Part shown: positions 33,840-43,939 of the stretch, one piece after another
How the letters are laid out: each line of letters begins with the position of its first letter
Numbering within the stretch: the stretch's first letter is position 1
Origin: Chloranthus sessilifolius
Lineage: Eukaryota > Streptophyta > Magnoliopsida > Chloranthales > Chloranthaceae
Direction: 5' to 3'
DNA length: 64,000 nucleotides
Assembly: GCA_021018995.1 (NCBI GenBank)
Contig: CM037588.1
Span: 95,392,765 to 95,456,764, forward strand
The notes under the pieces: model-generated
The model's database searches: none
What the model saw: only the letters and a program-made list of their open reading frames with translations
What the model was told of the DNA's origin: nothing
Program-made: the position numbers and the translations under genes

Positions 33840-34713
33840 ATATTCACAATAATCGGCAAGAAAAAATAGACATTAAAATCTCAAAGCATCAGAAGAAAGC
33901 ATCCCAACCACAGATCTATAACTATAAACAAAAACCTCGGATGGGATTCATTGGATCCCAACCCTCAAAGAGATTAGCCACACATTTCTAAAGAAAGACA
34001 CAAAATAATTGAAATATAACCCGAATATAACATTAAGTGACCGTCAAAAAGCTTGATCAATCCAATGTTTGCTTGAATACAATAGCCACAATCCTTCTCC
34101 GAGGTACAAGATTAAGCTAATCTATGTTTTAAAGCTAAGAAATAAAGGGAAAAAGGCTTGGAAAATGAAGAAGAAGGTTAAAGAAAACCTAAGCACGGCT
34201 AAGGAAAATGATAGATTTTTAAACCTAACTCTAACTTTCACTTAAATAGGTTGCTTGAAAACCTAAAATTCAAAATCAATCGATTGGCCACAAAAATCAA
34301 TCAATCGGTTTTGAATTTTAAATTTGCCGCGACTCAAATAGTTCTAAATCGATCGATCGAATCTAGACAAAACAGAGAGCAAGATTATATATAATTTTTA
34401 TATATAATTCCGATCAATCGACAAATAAGGTCGATATTCTAGTCTGTGGATTATTCTTTTAAGCTCCAGATTATTCCTCTCAGCTTCGATCGATTGACAA
34501 AAAGTTCAATTGATCGATCCTTCACGAATTTTAGGGCTTGATAGTTCTTTGGTTCAATGTTCTAGTGTTGATTATTCTTATACTCTTTTATGCCATCAAA
34601 TGCATTCAATGGTCAAATTTTCTGAAACAATCAAAACTCCATAAAACTGTCAGATTGCTCTCATCAGATGGCTAAATGTATATTTTAGGGTATGAAATAT
34701 GATTATATTTCAA
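33840..34713 (-). repeat. Possible old LTR fragment with CGATCGATTG motifs
   Basis: The right end reads TGTTGAAATATAATC on the minus strand, a plausible LTR start. About 34270-34510 holds an array of AATCGATTG/CGATCGAT motifs, as LTRs elsewhere in the window do. No primer site, polypurine tract or coding part was found, and A6 borders it on the left. Confidence 0.35.
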
Positions 34714-34865
34714 CACTCATAAAAAAAACTGATGTTTTGATGGATCATTTTTCCTGATGTTTTAATGGATCATTTTTATTACTAAATTTCAATTATCCAA
34801 TTTCAAGCCACAAAGAACACATGATGGAGATGCATTTTCGAAAAAAAATAAATTAATTAAAAAAT

Positions 34866-35192
34866 CACTACAAAAAATAAGACTATTAGGAGCAGTCAAA
34901 ATTACCGTTATTAACAAAAAACTGTTACTAATCACTACAAAAAATAAGACTATTAGCAGCAGTTTTTTGTGGCAAAAAAACGCGGCTATTAACAAAATTA
35001 CTATTAATGACTAAGATTATTAGCAGCGAGGGTATTACCAGCAGTTTTTTTATTAATAGCAGCAGTTTTTGGTTGTCGCTAATAGTCTTATTTTTTATAG
35101 TAAATACCCTCATCACTAATAATTTTAATAGTTTTTTTATTAATAGCGACAGTTTTTTACAGCCGCTAATGATATTATTTTTTTTTGGAGTG
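34866..35192. mobile_element. CACTA-type non-autonomous element with 3-bp target duplication
   Basis: The left end is CACTACAAAAAATAAGAC and the right end, reversed, CACTCCAAAAAAAAATAA, followed on both sides by GCGGC/GCAGTTTTT-type subterminal repeats typical of plant CACTA elements. AAT flanks both ends (34863-34865, 35193-35195), the 3-bp duplication expected. A second, inner pair of ends (34933 CACTACAAAAAATAAGAC and 35102, reversed TACTATAAAAAATAAG) is also flanked by AAT (34930-34932 and 35103-35105). No transposase is encoded. Confidence 0.75.
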
Positions 35193-35884
35193 AATGATCT
35201 AAAGAACATTACCTTTCTAAATGTAACACCCAAAACATATTTTAAAGTCGCGCGCTTCACATGAGCCTCGATGTAGTTAGAACTTAGAAGGTATTGTGCA
35301 TCTAATAAGCAACCTAACTAATATATGTACTATAAACCAACAAGGTAGAATATCACACCTTCATGCCACCCACTAATTTAATTTGAAAACCCTCTCACTT
35401 ATAACAAAAATGTGGGGGTCAAATGAGGCTCCTACACGCCCTTAACACCCCTCCTAAGATACTAATAAGTCACATAATTTATCCTTAAAGAACCCACAAA
35501 CTCTTGACTACATGTATGTACAACTCAAATGGCGGCAGTAGTACTGACTACAATGGAGTCCGTTAATTTCTGATAATGTCATTTGCCAAACCATCCGACG
35601 GCTAAGAGGCACCTTTTCTCTTTGAAATACAGTGGCAATGTCTCCTGAGTCCTACCAACTTAGCTCCCACAGCTGACAAAAGCTCTTCCCCCAACCCCAT
35701 CATAAAGATATTTCCCAACTCCCAAGTGATCACTTGCCAATCATTTTTATAATATGGTCTGCCGTGGCGGGCGCCTGCACCCCCTCACACACGCAGACGT
35801 ATGATAACAAGTTGTGAAGAATATTGATTTTTGTTCAGGGTTAACGAGGTTGTTTCTTCTCAACCCGGCAATCACATGCTAAAC
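35193..35884. other. Intergenic DNA, nothing recognised
   Basis: AT-rich unique-looking sequence without a long ORF, LTR end or repeat that I could support. Confidence 0.4.
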
Positions 35885-36050
35885 TCGTTGACCGCTTCGA
35901 ATCAAACCAAGGAGATCATTTTGCACCCCAATCATCTGCACAGTAGATGTTGAGATCATCAACCTATTATCAGATGGTCAGATGTTGGTTCCACTTGGTG
36001 CACGTCCCAAAAAGTGAAGCGATCATCGGTGTATCATCAAACTTGATCAC
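35885..36050. repeat. Half copy (one arm) of foldback element
   Basis: Aligns with the right arm of the element at 38967-39378 (reversed): shared pieces include GGAGATCATTTT, CAGTAGATGTTGAGATCAT, TCAGATGGTCAGA, and CCCAAAAAGTGAA. The second arm is missing. Confidence 0.6.
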
Positions 36051-36596
36051 GTCCTTCGGACATTTAGCATGTATACTTGAAAAGCTATTTTTAACGTCGT
36101 GAGAGTTTATGAGCTTATGAGTGTTATCGAAATAAATAGTCCTCATATTTTGTCCAAATCTGTTATAATCTTTTATTTTTGCCCTTTTAACCTTTTTATC
36201 ATACGTTTGAGAAGGTGTTTTGTTATATGAAATGTGGCAGAAATAGTATTCCGTATTCCACCTCAGTGCTTTTTTATTATGAATAGTATCTGCTTTGATT
36301 ACTTCATACATCTCAATGTATTCGAGATATCAATAAGGTTCGGTCGGGCCACTTTATATCTAAAGTGATTTGTTCAGGTATGCCGCTCCAGCACCATTAT
36401 CGATGGTCAAGTAAATCTACCTCTATTAATTTTACTTACATTCATACTATTTTTTTTAAGAAAAATTACTTTTATTTTTCAATATATAATTTTTAAACAT
36501 CTTTTAAAAAATTTATCTATCTTAAATATAAGTTATTTAATTTTTAACATTTTTTAAAAACAAAGTTTAGGTATAACCTACATAATCTGTAATAAT
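36051..36596. other. Intergenic DNA, nothing recognised
   Basis: AT-rich; the 113-codon minus ORF at 35970-36311 overlaps the foldback arm and has no recognised domain. Confidence 0.35.
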
Positions 36597-36958
36597 TTCA
36601 TATCGGATAAGAAAAAGTCTTGACCCTGGGCTGTATGTGATTGTGAAAGCTACATGTTATGACGCATTTTGGGTGGGAACTTAAGCCTATGTCAAAAATA
36701 AAACCCGGGCATGGATTTAAGTTCAGAACCAGACAATATTGTGGCATATGGGTCTGGGTCTTCACAGAAAAAATTATAGTAGTCCCACATCGGATAGGAA
36801 AAAGTCCTGACCCTGGGCTATATGTGATTACGGACGCTATATGTCATGACACATTTTGGGTGGGGACTTAAGCCTATGCCAAAAATAAAATCGGAGCGGG
36901 GACCTAAGCCGAGAACCAGACAATATTATGGCATGTGAGTCTGGGTCTTCACATAATT
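36597..36958 (+). repeat. Two tandem copies of a 187-bp-spaced repeat with snRNA-type upstream element
   Basis: Copy 1 (36597-36770) and copy 2 (36781-36955) share ATCGGATA-GGAAAAAGTC, GACCCTGGGCT-TATGTGATT, CATTTTGGGTGG, TTAAGCCTATG, and AACCAGACAATATT with offset 187. Copy 2 has GTCCCACATCG at 36782-36792, the plant snRNA upstream sequence element (RTCCCACATCG), with CTATATG 26 bases downstream; copy 1 keeps a degraded form. Similar 'CCCACATCGG ... GACAATATT' sequences occur in small LTR-type (TRIM-like) repeats of plants, so either a TRIM remnant or a promoter-bearing repeat is possible. Confidence 0.55.
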
Positions 36959-37309
36959 AGACAACCCCAAGTTTCATATTCATCTCGATGGGATGATCAT
37001 CACAACAATCTAATCTGCACAACGGATCGGATAGTTTGGATCATCACGTCAATGTAGGCTGTCAACAAACCCTAGTTGGTACTAAGATTGATGATCACCT
37101 GTGCCAATGTACGGTGGGATGTAGACATATAGAGTACCAACAACCTACACTTTGTAGGCTTGTAGCAAGGGAGAGTTTTTTAACCTCTGTACCTGCACTC
37201 AACTATGTAACATTGGTTCATTGATATTCAAAAGCAAAAGAAAGGTACCAGTATTTGCACCCAAAGATTATGTCTTTGCAACCAAGGGTCTTTGCATATA
37301 AATAACGTT

Positions 37310-37600
37310 GACTATCAGAATTAGATGATGGAGAGCATTTTTTGACTCAATCTTCCATAGAACTGTACTCCAAATCATAGCTCACCTATCAAACACTCAT
37401 ATGTTGATTTCACATGGAAAACATAACAAAAATTCTAAGAACCCTTCTCATGGTACGCCTATCATGACAGCTTTTTTTAGCATTGTGAGCCTCGTGAAAC
37501 CAATTAACCAACATCTCACTGTTTGATAGGCGAGTCAAGATCTAATTTATAACAGTTGCATGGAAGTTTGGGCCAAAAAACGTATCATGTGATTGAGGGC
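37310..37600. repeat. Decayed copy of foldback element
   Basis: Left half (TTAGATGATGGAGAG, GACTCAATCTTC, ATGTTGATTTCACATGG) parallels the left arm of 38967-39378, and the right half (CTGTTTGATAGGCGAGTCAAGATCTA-type) parallels its right arm. Arms no longer pair well. Confidence 0.45.
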
Positions 37601-38169
37601 AGTTATAAGTTTTCATGTATGAAAACTATGGTTGCATAGATGGAATCTTCAGTTACAAATACCAGTACCCAGAAAAATATGTAGCACACTCTTCATGACT
37701 ACCATGCCAGGTTATATTCTAAAGGATTGGAGAAGATTTGACGGCGACTGATTGATCTGCGAACTCACATTTCTCATGGCTTCTGATCGGCAATTATTTT
37801 GCAAATTTTAATGAGTTAAGCAACACGACTACACGAGCAACACATGGTATCTCCTCCTGTGGACCAAAAGCTGTTTCTTGAGCACCCCTTTCGCATCACT
37901 CACTCCGGCTATATCTGAATTTTTAGCTCACTTGTGTGGTTGGTTATGGCTTGGCTAATGAGCTAAGCTGAACTTATAGCTAATGTTGGAGGAGTGATTC
38001 TCTACTCCCCTTTACTACGCCACATTATGGTGCTGACTTGTGTTAAAAAATTCTCTGAATTAATTAAATTTTTGAAAAAATTGTTGGTCTCCCGAACTTT
38101 TTGCCCACTAGTAAACTGATTCAACGATTGATTGACATTTTTTCTTTCCCTTTTTTTTTTTGAATTTTT
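37601..38169. other. Intergenic DNA, nothing recognised
   Basis: No long ORF or repeat boundary seen; a poly-T stretch lies near 38150. Confidence 0.3.
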
Positions 38170-38475
38170 ATGATTATGATACATGTATCAATCATGCTTG
38201 GTGTCGGGCCGGCCCGCGAGGCAGCCCAACAATTTCTATATTAAAAAACTCATTTGATTGATTTGGGATGGGTTCGGACCTGGCTTGAACGGGCTAATTT
38301 TTAATTAGGCTTTTGGAAGTAGCTTGAAACTAGCCCAAATCAGTCAATTCGAGTCAGGCCAGCCCATTTATATATTGATCTTACCTGCCTTATCCAATAT
38401 TTAGCACATTGTGGGCCAGGCCAGGCTCAAGCCCGACAAACTAAGACTCAATTATCAGTCGATATTAAAGCACCA
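38170..38475. repeat. Dispersed repeat with GGGCCGGCCCG motif
   Basis: Contains CGGGCCGGCCCGCGAG near the left and GGGCCAGGCCAGGCTCAAGCCCGAC near the right, and recurrent GGGCT/AGCCC words; this looks like a palindromic dispersed plant repeat. No target duplication established. Confidence 0.35.
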
Positions 38476-38488
38476 TTATTTATTTTAA

Positions 38489-38493
<5 letters not shown>

Positions 38494-38540
<47 letters not shown>
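38494..38540. repeat. (TA)n microsatellite
   Basis: An uninterrupted run of about 23 TA units flanked by AAAATT on both sides. Confidence 0.95.
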
Positions 38541-38546
<6 letters not shown>

Positions 38547-38589
38547 CAGAATAACTAAATTTTTTCCCCAAAAGGCAGTCATGATCAAA

Positions 38590-38960
38590 GTATCAAACTC
38601 AAATATCGGTCCATGGAGGACCGATATGACTCCGCCGACACTATTATGTATCGGCCTATTTTTTATTTTATTTTATTTAAAAAAAGAAGAAGAAGAAATT
38701 AGAGGTTTCGACTAATACCGATACTGAGTTGAGATACCGATCGATACGTATGGGGGCCAATATGTATCTGTTTGCCGAGAGATCGATACGTCTCGCTGAT
38801 ACATATAAGCATCGGCTGATTTTTTATACCACAATTTAATTTGATGTTATGTTTGCTTCATATCTCATACATATGACCATATCGCTTACATATTACCCAT
38901 ATCGGATTGTGGCCAATATGAACTGATATGGTATAAATGTTTATTCGTCAGTATATATCG
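38590..38960. repeat. CGATA/TATCGG-rich dispersed repeat
   Basis: Dense in CGATAC, TATCGG and ATCGAT words (ACCGATACTGAG, GATCGATACGTATG, GATCGATACGTCTC, CATCGGCTGA and others). No ORF, no clear ends. Confidence 0.45.
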
Positions 38961-38966
38961 CATGAG

Positions 38967-39378
38967 GGCTTACTACCGCACCATTTTATGTTCCAGCCAC
39001 CTCCTTAAATAAAGGAAAAATTTGTTGCCGGCTTTAAATTAGACGATAGAGATAATTTTTCGTCTCAATCTTCAAAAAAATAAATATTGAGATTATAGGC
39101 TTATCACCTGACGATCCAATGTTGATTCCACATGACACACATCTCAACAAGTGAACACAAACAACATGCCATCAAACATTGCTCATGTTCACTTTTTGGG
39201 ATATGTGCCACATGGAATCAAACTCTGACCGTCTGATAGTTGGCCAATGATCTCAAGATCTACTGTTTGAAAGATTGGGATGAAAAATGATCTCCCTCGT
39301 TTGATTTAAAGCAGCCAATGGATTTTTCCTTTGCTTAAATGAGGTAGCTTTAACATAAAGTGGTGTGGTTGTAATACC
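38967..39378. mobile_element. Foldback element, full-length inverted repeat of about 412 bp
   Basis: The two halves (about 38967-39162 and 39183-39378) are reverse complements with moderate mismatch over nearly their whole length: outer ACCATTTTATGTT, AAAGGAAAAAT, TTTAAATTAGACGA-GAGAT, middle TTGATTCCACATG, inner AAGTGAACA. The loop is about 20 bases. The outer sequence GGGCTTACT (38966-38974) resembles AGGCTTATT (39379-39387) in 7 of 9 bases, a possible Mutator-type 9-bp target duplication. No coding capacity. Confidence 0.75.
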
Positions 39379-39387
39379 AGGCTTATT

Positions 39388-40203
39388 TAATGCACTTATT
39401 TTATTACTTTAAAGTATCATTTTTAATATCAAATATCATGGTCATTAAAGTTAATAAGCTTAAATTGTCCAATCTAGGAAAACAGTTTCGATGAGGAAAC
39501 TCGGGTTTTAATCTAGTTTAGGGCACCAAGCGATAATCTCGGTATCATCTCTTGACTCCTTAGAGTTTGAAGAAATCAAAGGTCCGAATGATTTAATTTA
39601 ATCTAGGGAAAAAACATAGGATGTATCAAATAAGAAGACATGAGCAAAAATTGCGGCAACTAACTAACTAGAGATTTTGGATTTTAGATTTTGTATATTG
39701 ATAAAAGGAATAAAAGAAATAATTTACTTGACAATAATTAAGAAAATATAATAAGAATGATAAAGGTTCTAAAGCTTCACACCAAGAAATTACACGGGTT
39801 TCACATCAATCCGCACGAAAAACAAAAATTTACTTTTCGAGTTTAAAAGAATATCTCTTTCGATTGAAAACTATTCACAAATTCTCTAGGATTTGCACAA
39901 AACAAATTCTGAATTCATGGAATTTAATTTTTGAAAGGAATAACATATTTGGCGCCTGTCCCTAAGGATTTTCATCTGATATTGGAGCATAGACTTTTAC
40001 GGATATTAAGGTTAATGATGTGTCACTTGTTCATGTGGAACCCATTGTTCCACCAGATCCTGGGGCTACTAGGAATGCCTAGAAACTATATACGTGGAAG
40101 TTAAGTATAAGCGTCTTATACTAGATCATTTACAGTAACCTTTTTGGCACAAAAGGCCATCCAAGTTCCATACGGCATCTTAGCTTATTCTTCAACCATT
40201 AAA
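39388..40203. other. Intergenic DNA, possibly old LTR debris
   Basis: AT-rich. TTGGCGCCTGTCC at about 39955 vaguely resembles a tRNA-Asp primer site, but no LTR could be aligned. No ORF supported. Confidence 0.3.
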
Positions 40204-40211
40204 TATTTAGG

Positions 40212-40670
40212 TAGTCCTGTTCATAAAATCGACCGAGCCGAACCGGCCGACCTAAACTGACTGAAATCTCGATTATGTTTTGGTTTTAGGGCTTATCAGC
40301 TCGGTTTCGGTTTGAACAATTTGGGATATCAGATTATCACCTTATTGGTTTGTTTTCAGTTTTAAGGTTATATAATCCGAAACCGAACCGATAAGGGGTT
40401 GTTACTTAAGTGCAACATAAAAATTAAAAAATGGGTTGCAATTAAAAAAATTTCTTTTCAAATCAAAACCAGAAAACCAAGCTTAGTAAAGTTAAAAAAA
40501 CATCCTAATTTCATTCATTTTCACCCGAAAACCGACCGAACCAATTGAACCGATTGGATCGATTTCAGTTTTGAAGCCTATCGGTTCATTTTCGATTTGC
40601 AAAACTAGAAACTGATCTTTATCGGTTCAGGTTCGGTTTAGCATGAAGATGGATCCGGATAACACCCCTA
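40212..40670. mobile_element. hAT-type non-autonomous element with 8-bp target duplication
   Basis: Flanked by identical TATTTAGG at 40204-40211 and 40671-40678. The ends TAGTCCTGTT and, reversed, TAGGGGTGTT match in 7 of 10 bases. The body is filled with CGGTTCGG/CCGAACCG-type words (AACCGAACCGATAAG, ACCGACCGAACC, GGTTCAGGTTCGG), as in many plant hAT-type MITEs. No transposase. Confidence 0.8.
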
Positions 40671-40773
40671 TATTTAGGATCCTAGATAAAATCCTAAAAA
40701 CTCAATGCCTTAAATAATGGTTTTTTCAAAAACGACCATCTTTATGCTGATTTTTCAAAAATATTCGCCATAA

Positions 40774-43260
40774 TGTGACGACCGACTTTCCTCAGTATCG
40801 AAATACCGAAGACGTCACAACCTATCGATAAATCGATAAGTCGGACAAAACTCAAGTAAATATCAGAGTATAACAAAAGAAAACTCAATTTTTATACAAA
40901 ATGCAATACAAAAATAACAGTTCTAATTCTATGTGAAAGCACGTGGACAAAAGAACCGAAACGAACCATCGGTAATGGCCAATCATTACCGAAACATAGT
41001 TCACAAAAATAAAGTACAATATTTTTAAAAACACCAAACAAACATGCCGGACGTACCAAGCCCAAATATCTAGTCTCACAAAACAAAACAAAACACACCA
41101 AGATAAAACATAATCCAAATCCGGAAAGAACTCTTCAAGAGGAATCTCATAATCGTCCTCCGAAATATAGTCAGAGTCCTCGAGCTCCGGATCTCCAAAA
41201 TCCAAATCAATACCTATGGATGGACGTATAGTCGGAGTGAGCTAATAGTCTAAGCTCAATAGAAAGAACTCATCTCAATCACATCATATCTTAACTAACA
41301 TGATTTTCAAAACAGATATTCAAAACAGATTAAATGATTGAATTTCAAATACAAGGATCAGATGCAGATTCATATTCGATGTTTCAATGTAGATTCTTAA
41401 ATCAGATTCAAAACAAGTAAGGACTTTCAGATGATCATTGTTTCTTAGTTTTATATGCAAAGCTTGTCTAATTTATGACTTAAATCTCAACTTAAATTAA
41501 CATCTCAATTCTCTATAACTTGGAAGCAGGAATGCAGATGGGAACCCCTACCTATCCATCGTCGGTCAATGAATAATTTTTAGGAGTACAATAAGCCCCT
41601 ACGTTATGAGGGTAACTTGCGTCACGATTACTCACATTATTCAAGAACTGAGGGGTCCGTTCGACTGAACCTTAAATCAAATGGAGATTCTAATACATAT
41701 TTCATATGCAGATTATAACACATAATTCAGAGTTCAGAGATCAGGATTCAGAATTTAGGATTCAGAGTTCAGGTTTCATATTCAGTATTCAGGATTCAGG
41801 TTTCAGAGTTCCTATGCAAAGTTTCAAGATCATATTAAAAAACAACTCAGATTTTACGTATTATAATTAATTAGAAAATATCCATATGAATTAAAACAGA
41901 ATGTAAGTGATTTTGAGATTCTCCTACCTTGGTACGATTTTACGCAAACCAATGTAAAATATCTTATCGGACGGTGCTGCTGTTCAAAATATCTCCTAAG
42001 ATAATCAATGACCATATATCAAAGGTGTGGTAACCACACACGCAAGAGATTTAAAAAAATTTCAGAAAAAAAAGCCAAAATGCCCAAACTCTGAATCTCG
42101 GGCACGCGAGATTCAGGGTCGAGCGCGCGAGTCCAATGGCACCCACCTAACTCGAGCGTGCAAGGCACAGAGACTCACCGAAGCCACTTTCTTCTTCCTA
42201 TTCCTCGGGCGCACGAGGCTTACTCAAGGCTGCTCAGGCGCTCGAGTTTCAGTGGTACACCCCGCTCGGGCGAGCGAGGAACAGAGGTTCACTAGGGCCT
42301 CTTTCTTCTTTTGTTCCTCGGGCGCGCGAGGCTCTCAAAAGCCTTTCTGGAAGCTGATCGCGCAAGCAAGCCTTGAAGCTCGGGTGCGCGAGTTTAAGAA
42401 ACTCTGCGATTTCTGAGTTTCAGAAACCCATTACTTACGGCTTCTTGCCATTTTCTCCCACACATCCCACATGAATTTCAAGATCTATTGATTTACAAAT
42501 TAAACACTTTTGGGTTATGATTTTCTCACCTTTTAATTTAGCGAAATCCACACACACCAAGAACTAGAATTGGAGCTATTGGCGCTTTCACCTCTCATGC
42601 ATAATGGGTTTCAAAACACATTCACTTGCAATTGCCTCAGAGAAGTTCTCCACGCTTAATCCTTCATCCACTCATGATGTGCTCAACAACTTTCCATGGA
42701 CGCGAGGATCGGATCTCACGCGACTTTGAAGGAGAGGGTTTTATGAAAATCCAAAAGAGGGTTTGTAGGGTCGGGTTTCACCCTCTCATTTGAGGATTTT
42801 CTCCACGTCGAAGCGTGATGATGACAAGGTCAATCGGACAAGAGTAGTGGAATTTCACATAGGCTCGAAGTCTCGGAACATAAAAAATCTGGCAAACTTA
42901 TTCTTCTTCCCCAAAAATCCTTCCTCTTTCTCTCTCCCTCTCTCTCTAACTCTCTAGCAAATGAAGACACAAATGGCTTCCGGGAGAAGCCTCCCCCCCA
43001 CTTTATACTTGAGCTTCTCTTAATGTGAAGCACACACACACAACTTGTGTGTTTAATTCTTATCCAAGGTTTGGCTTCGGGGTATGGCTAATTCACCTAA
43101 CATAGTTATTAGCCCTTGACCTAAAAACCCAAGTTAATACCAAAATTGTCCATGACAATTTTTCAACCAAAAAGAATATTTAGGAATGTGTACCATGTAC
43201 CGTATGGGGCACATACACCTAGTCAGTGTGTATAGTTTCAAAAAAAATTGGGATATTACA
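40774..43260 (-). repeat. 3' LTR of T4
   Basis: Bounded by TGTGACGACC at 40774 and GGGATATTACA at 43260. The first 430 bases match 48441-48909. Inside: a TATA box (GTATAAAG, 43009-43001), an array of CTCGGGCGCGCGAG-type motifs at about 42095-42410, and imperfect ATTCAGRATTCAG repeats at about 41715-41815. In this LTR the array lies downstream of the TATA box, unlike the Athila elements. Confidence 0.9.
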
Positions 43261-43285
43261 TTCTGCCCACTTTATAAAAATTTTG
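43261..43285 (-). promoter_or_regulatory. Polypurine tract region of T4
   Basis: Immediately beside the LTR, plus strand TTCTGCCCACTTTATAAAAA; the minus strand AAGTGGGCAGAA is purine-rich and at the position of the plus-strand primer in Tekay/Del-type elements. Confidence 0.6.
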
Positions 43286-43649
43286 TCCTCGAAAATTCAA
43301 TACGCACTTCTCGGAATACGAGACAACACCTATCCTATAACAGAGTCTCTTCGCGCAAGAGAGCCCAATCCTTTAATTGAACTCAACAGGTTGAGAACTT
43401 TTACTCCAAAAGAAGGAAATTGAGTATGCGATGATGCACAAAGGTATCAGTGTCTCAATCATCCAGTTAACCACGCATCTATGCACAACAACATGGATTC
43501 CGAAAATAAAACAGACATATATAATTTGTAGAATGCAATCTCAACAAGATTTAATTAGGCATGTATGCCCAATAAAGTCGAGAACATTCACAATTAAAGT
43601 AATTCCAGCATTAAGATAACTTGCTGTTATCCGCCATATAAAATACACA

Positions 43650-43764
43650 CCTGCAGTAATCCAGATAGCGACAACTAAGTATACATACCTGTAGCAGTCC
43701 TAGATAGCGACAACTAGGCATACATTCTTGCAGCAGTCCTAGATAGCGACAACTAAGCAAGAAC
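43650..43764 (-). repeat. Three tandem 38-39-bp repeats in the 3' untranslated region of T4
   Basis: CCTGCAG/CCTGTAG/CTTGCAG starts at 43650, 43688 and 43727, each followed by AGTCCTAGATAGCGACAACTA with minor changes. They lie between the pol end and the polypurine tract. Confidence 0.85.
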
Positions 43765-43939
43765 AATTTATTTATAGTATATTAATGAAGGTTCGGGCCA
43801 TTAATTCATGATTGTCAATATACTTGTAACATTTAAAAATAATTCCGAATTTCCATGGCATACAAACATAAGTCATATAGACAAGATTACATAGAATTTT
43901 TTCATTTGATCGTACCATCACGTACCGAAATGACTAATT

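Noticed and set aside
34789-35264. ORFs of about 70-110 codons over the CACTA-type element
   Set aside because: They are translations of the inverted subterminal repeats, open on both strands.
39951-39975. TTGGCGCCTGTCC, similar to a tRNA-Asp primer site
   Set aside because: Similarity ends after seven bases and no LTR end or matching LTR was found beside it.
40885-41205. Minus-strand ORF of 106 codons in the T4 LTR with an acidic DPELEDSDYISEDD stretch, partly present in the 5' LTR (48966-48784) and faintly in T5
   Set aside because: The two T4 copies differ at many amino-acid positions and one has a stop after FFPD; similarity looks like LTR nucleotide conservation, not protein selection.
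42027-42416. Plus-strand ORF of 129 codons in the T4 LTR
   Set aside because: It is a by-product of the CG-rich motif array, which lacks stop codons.
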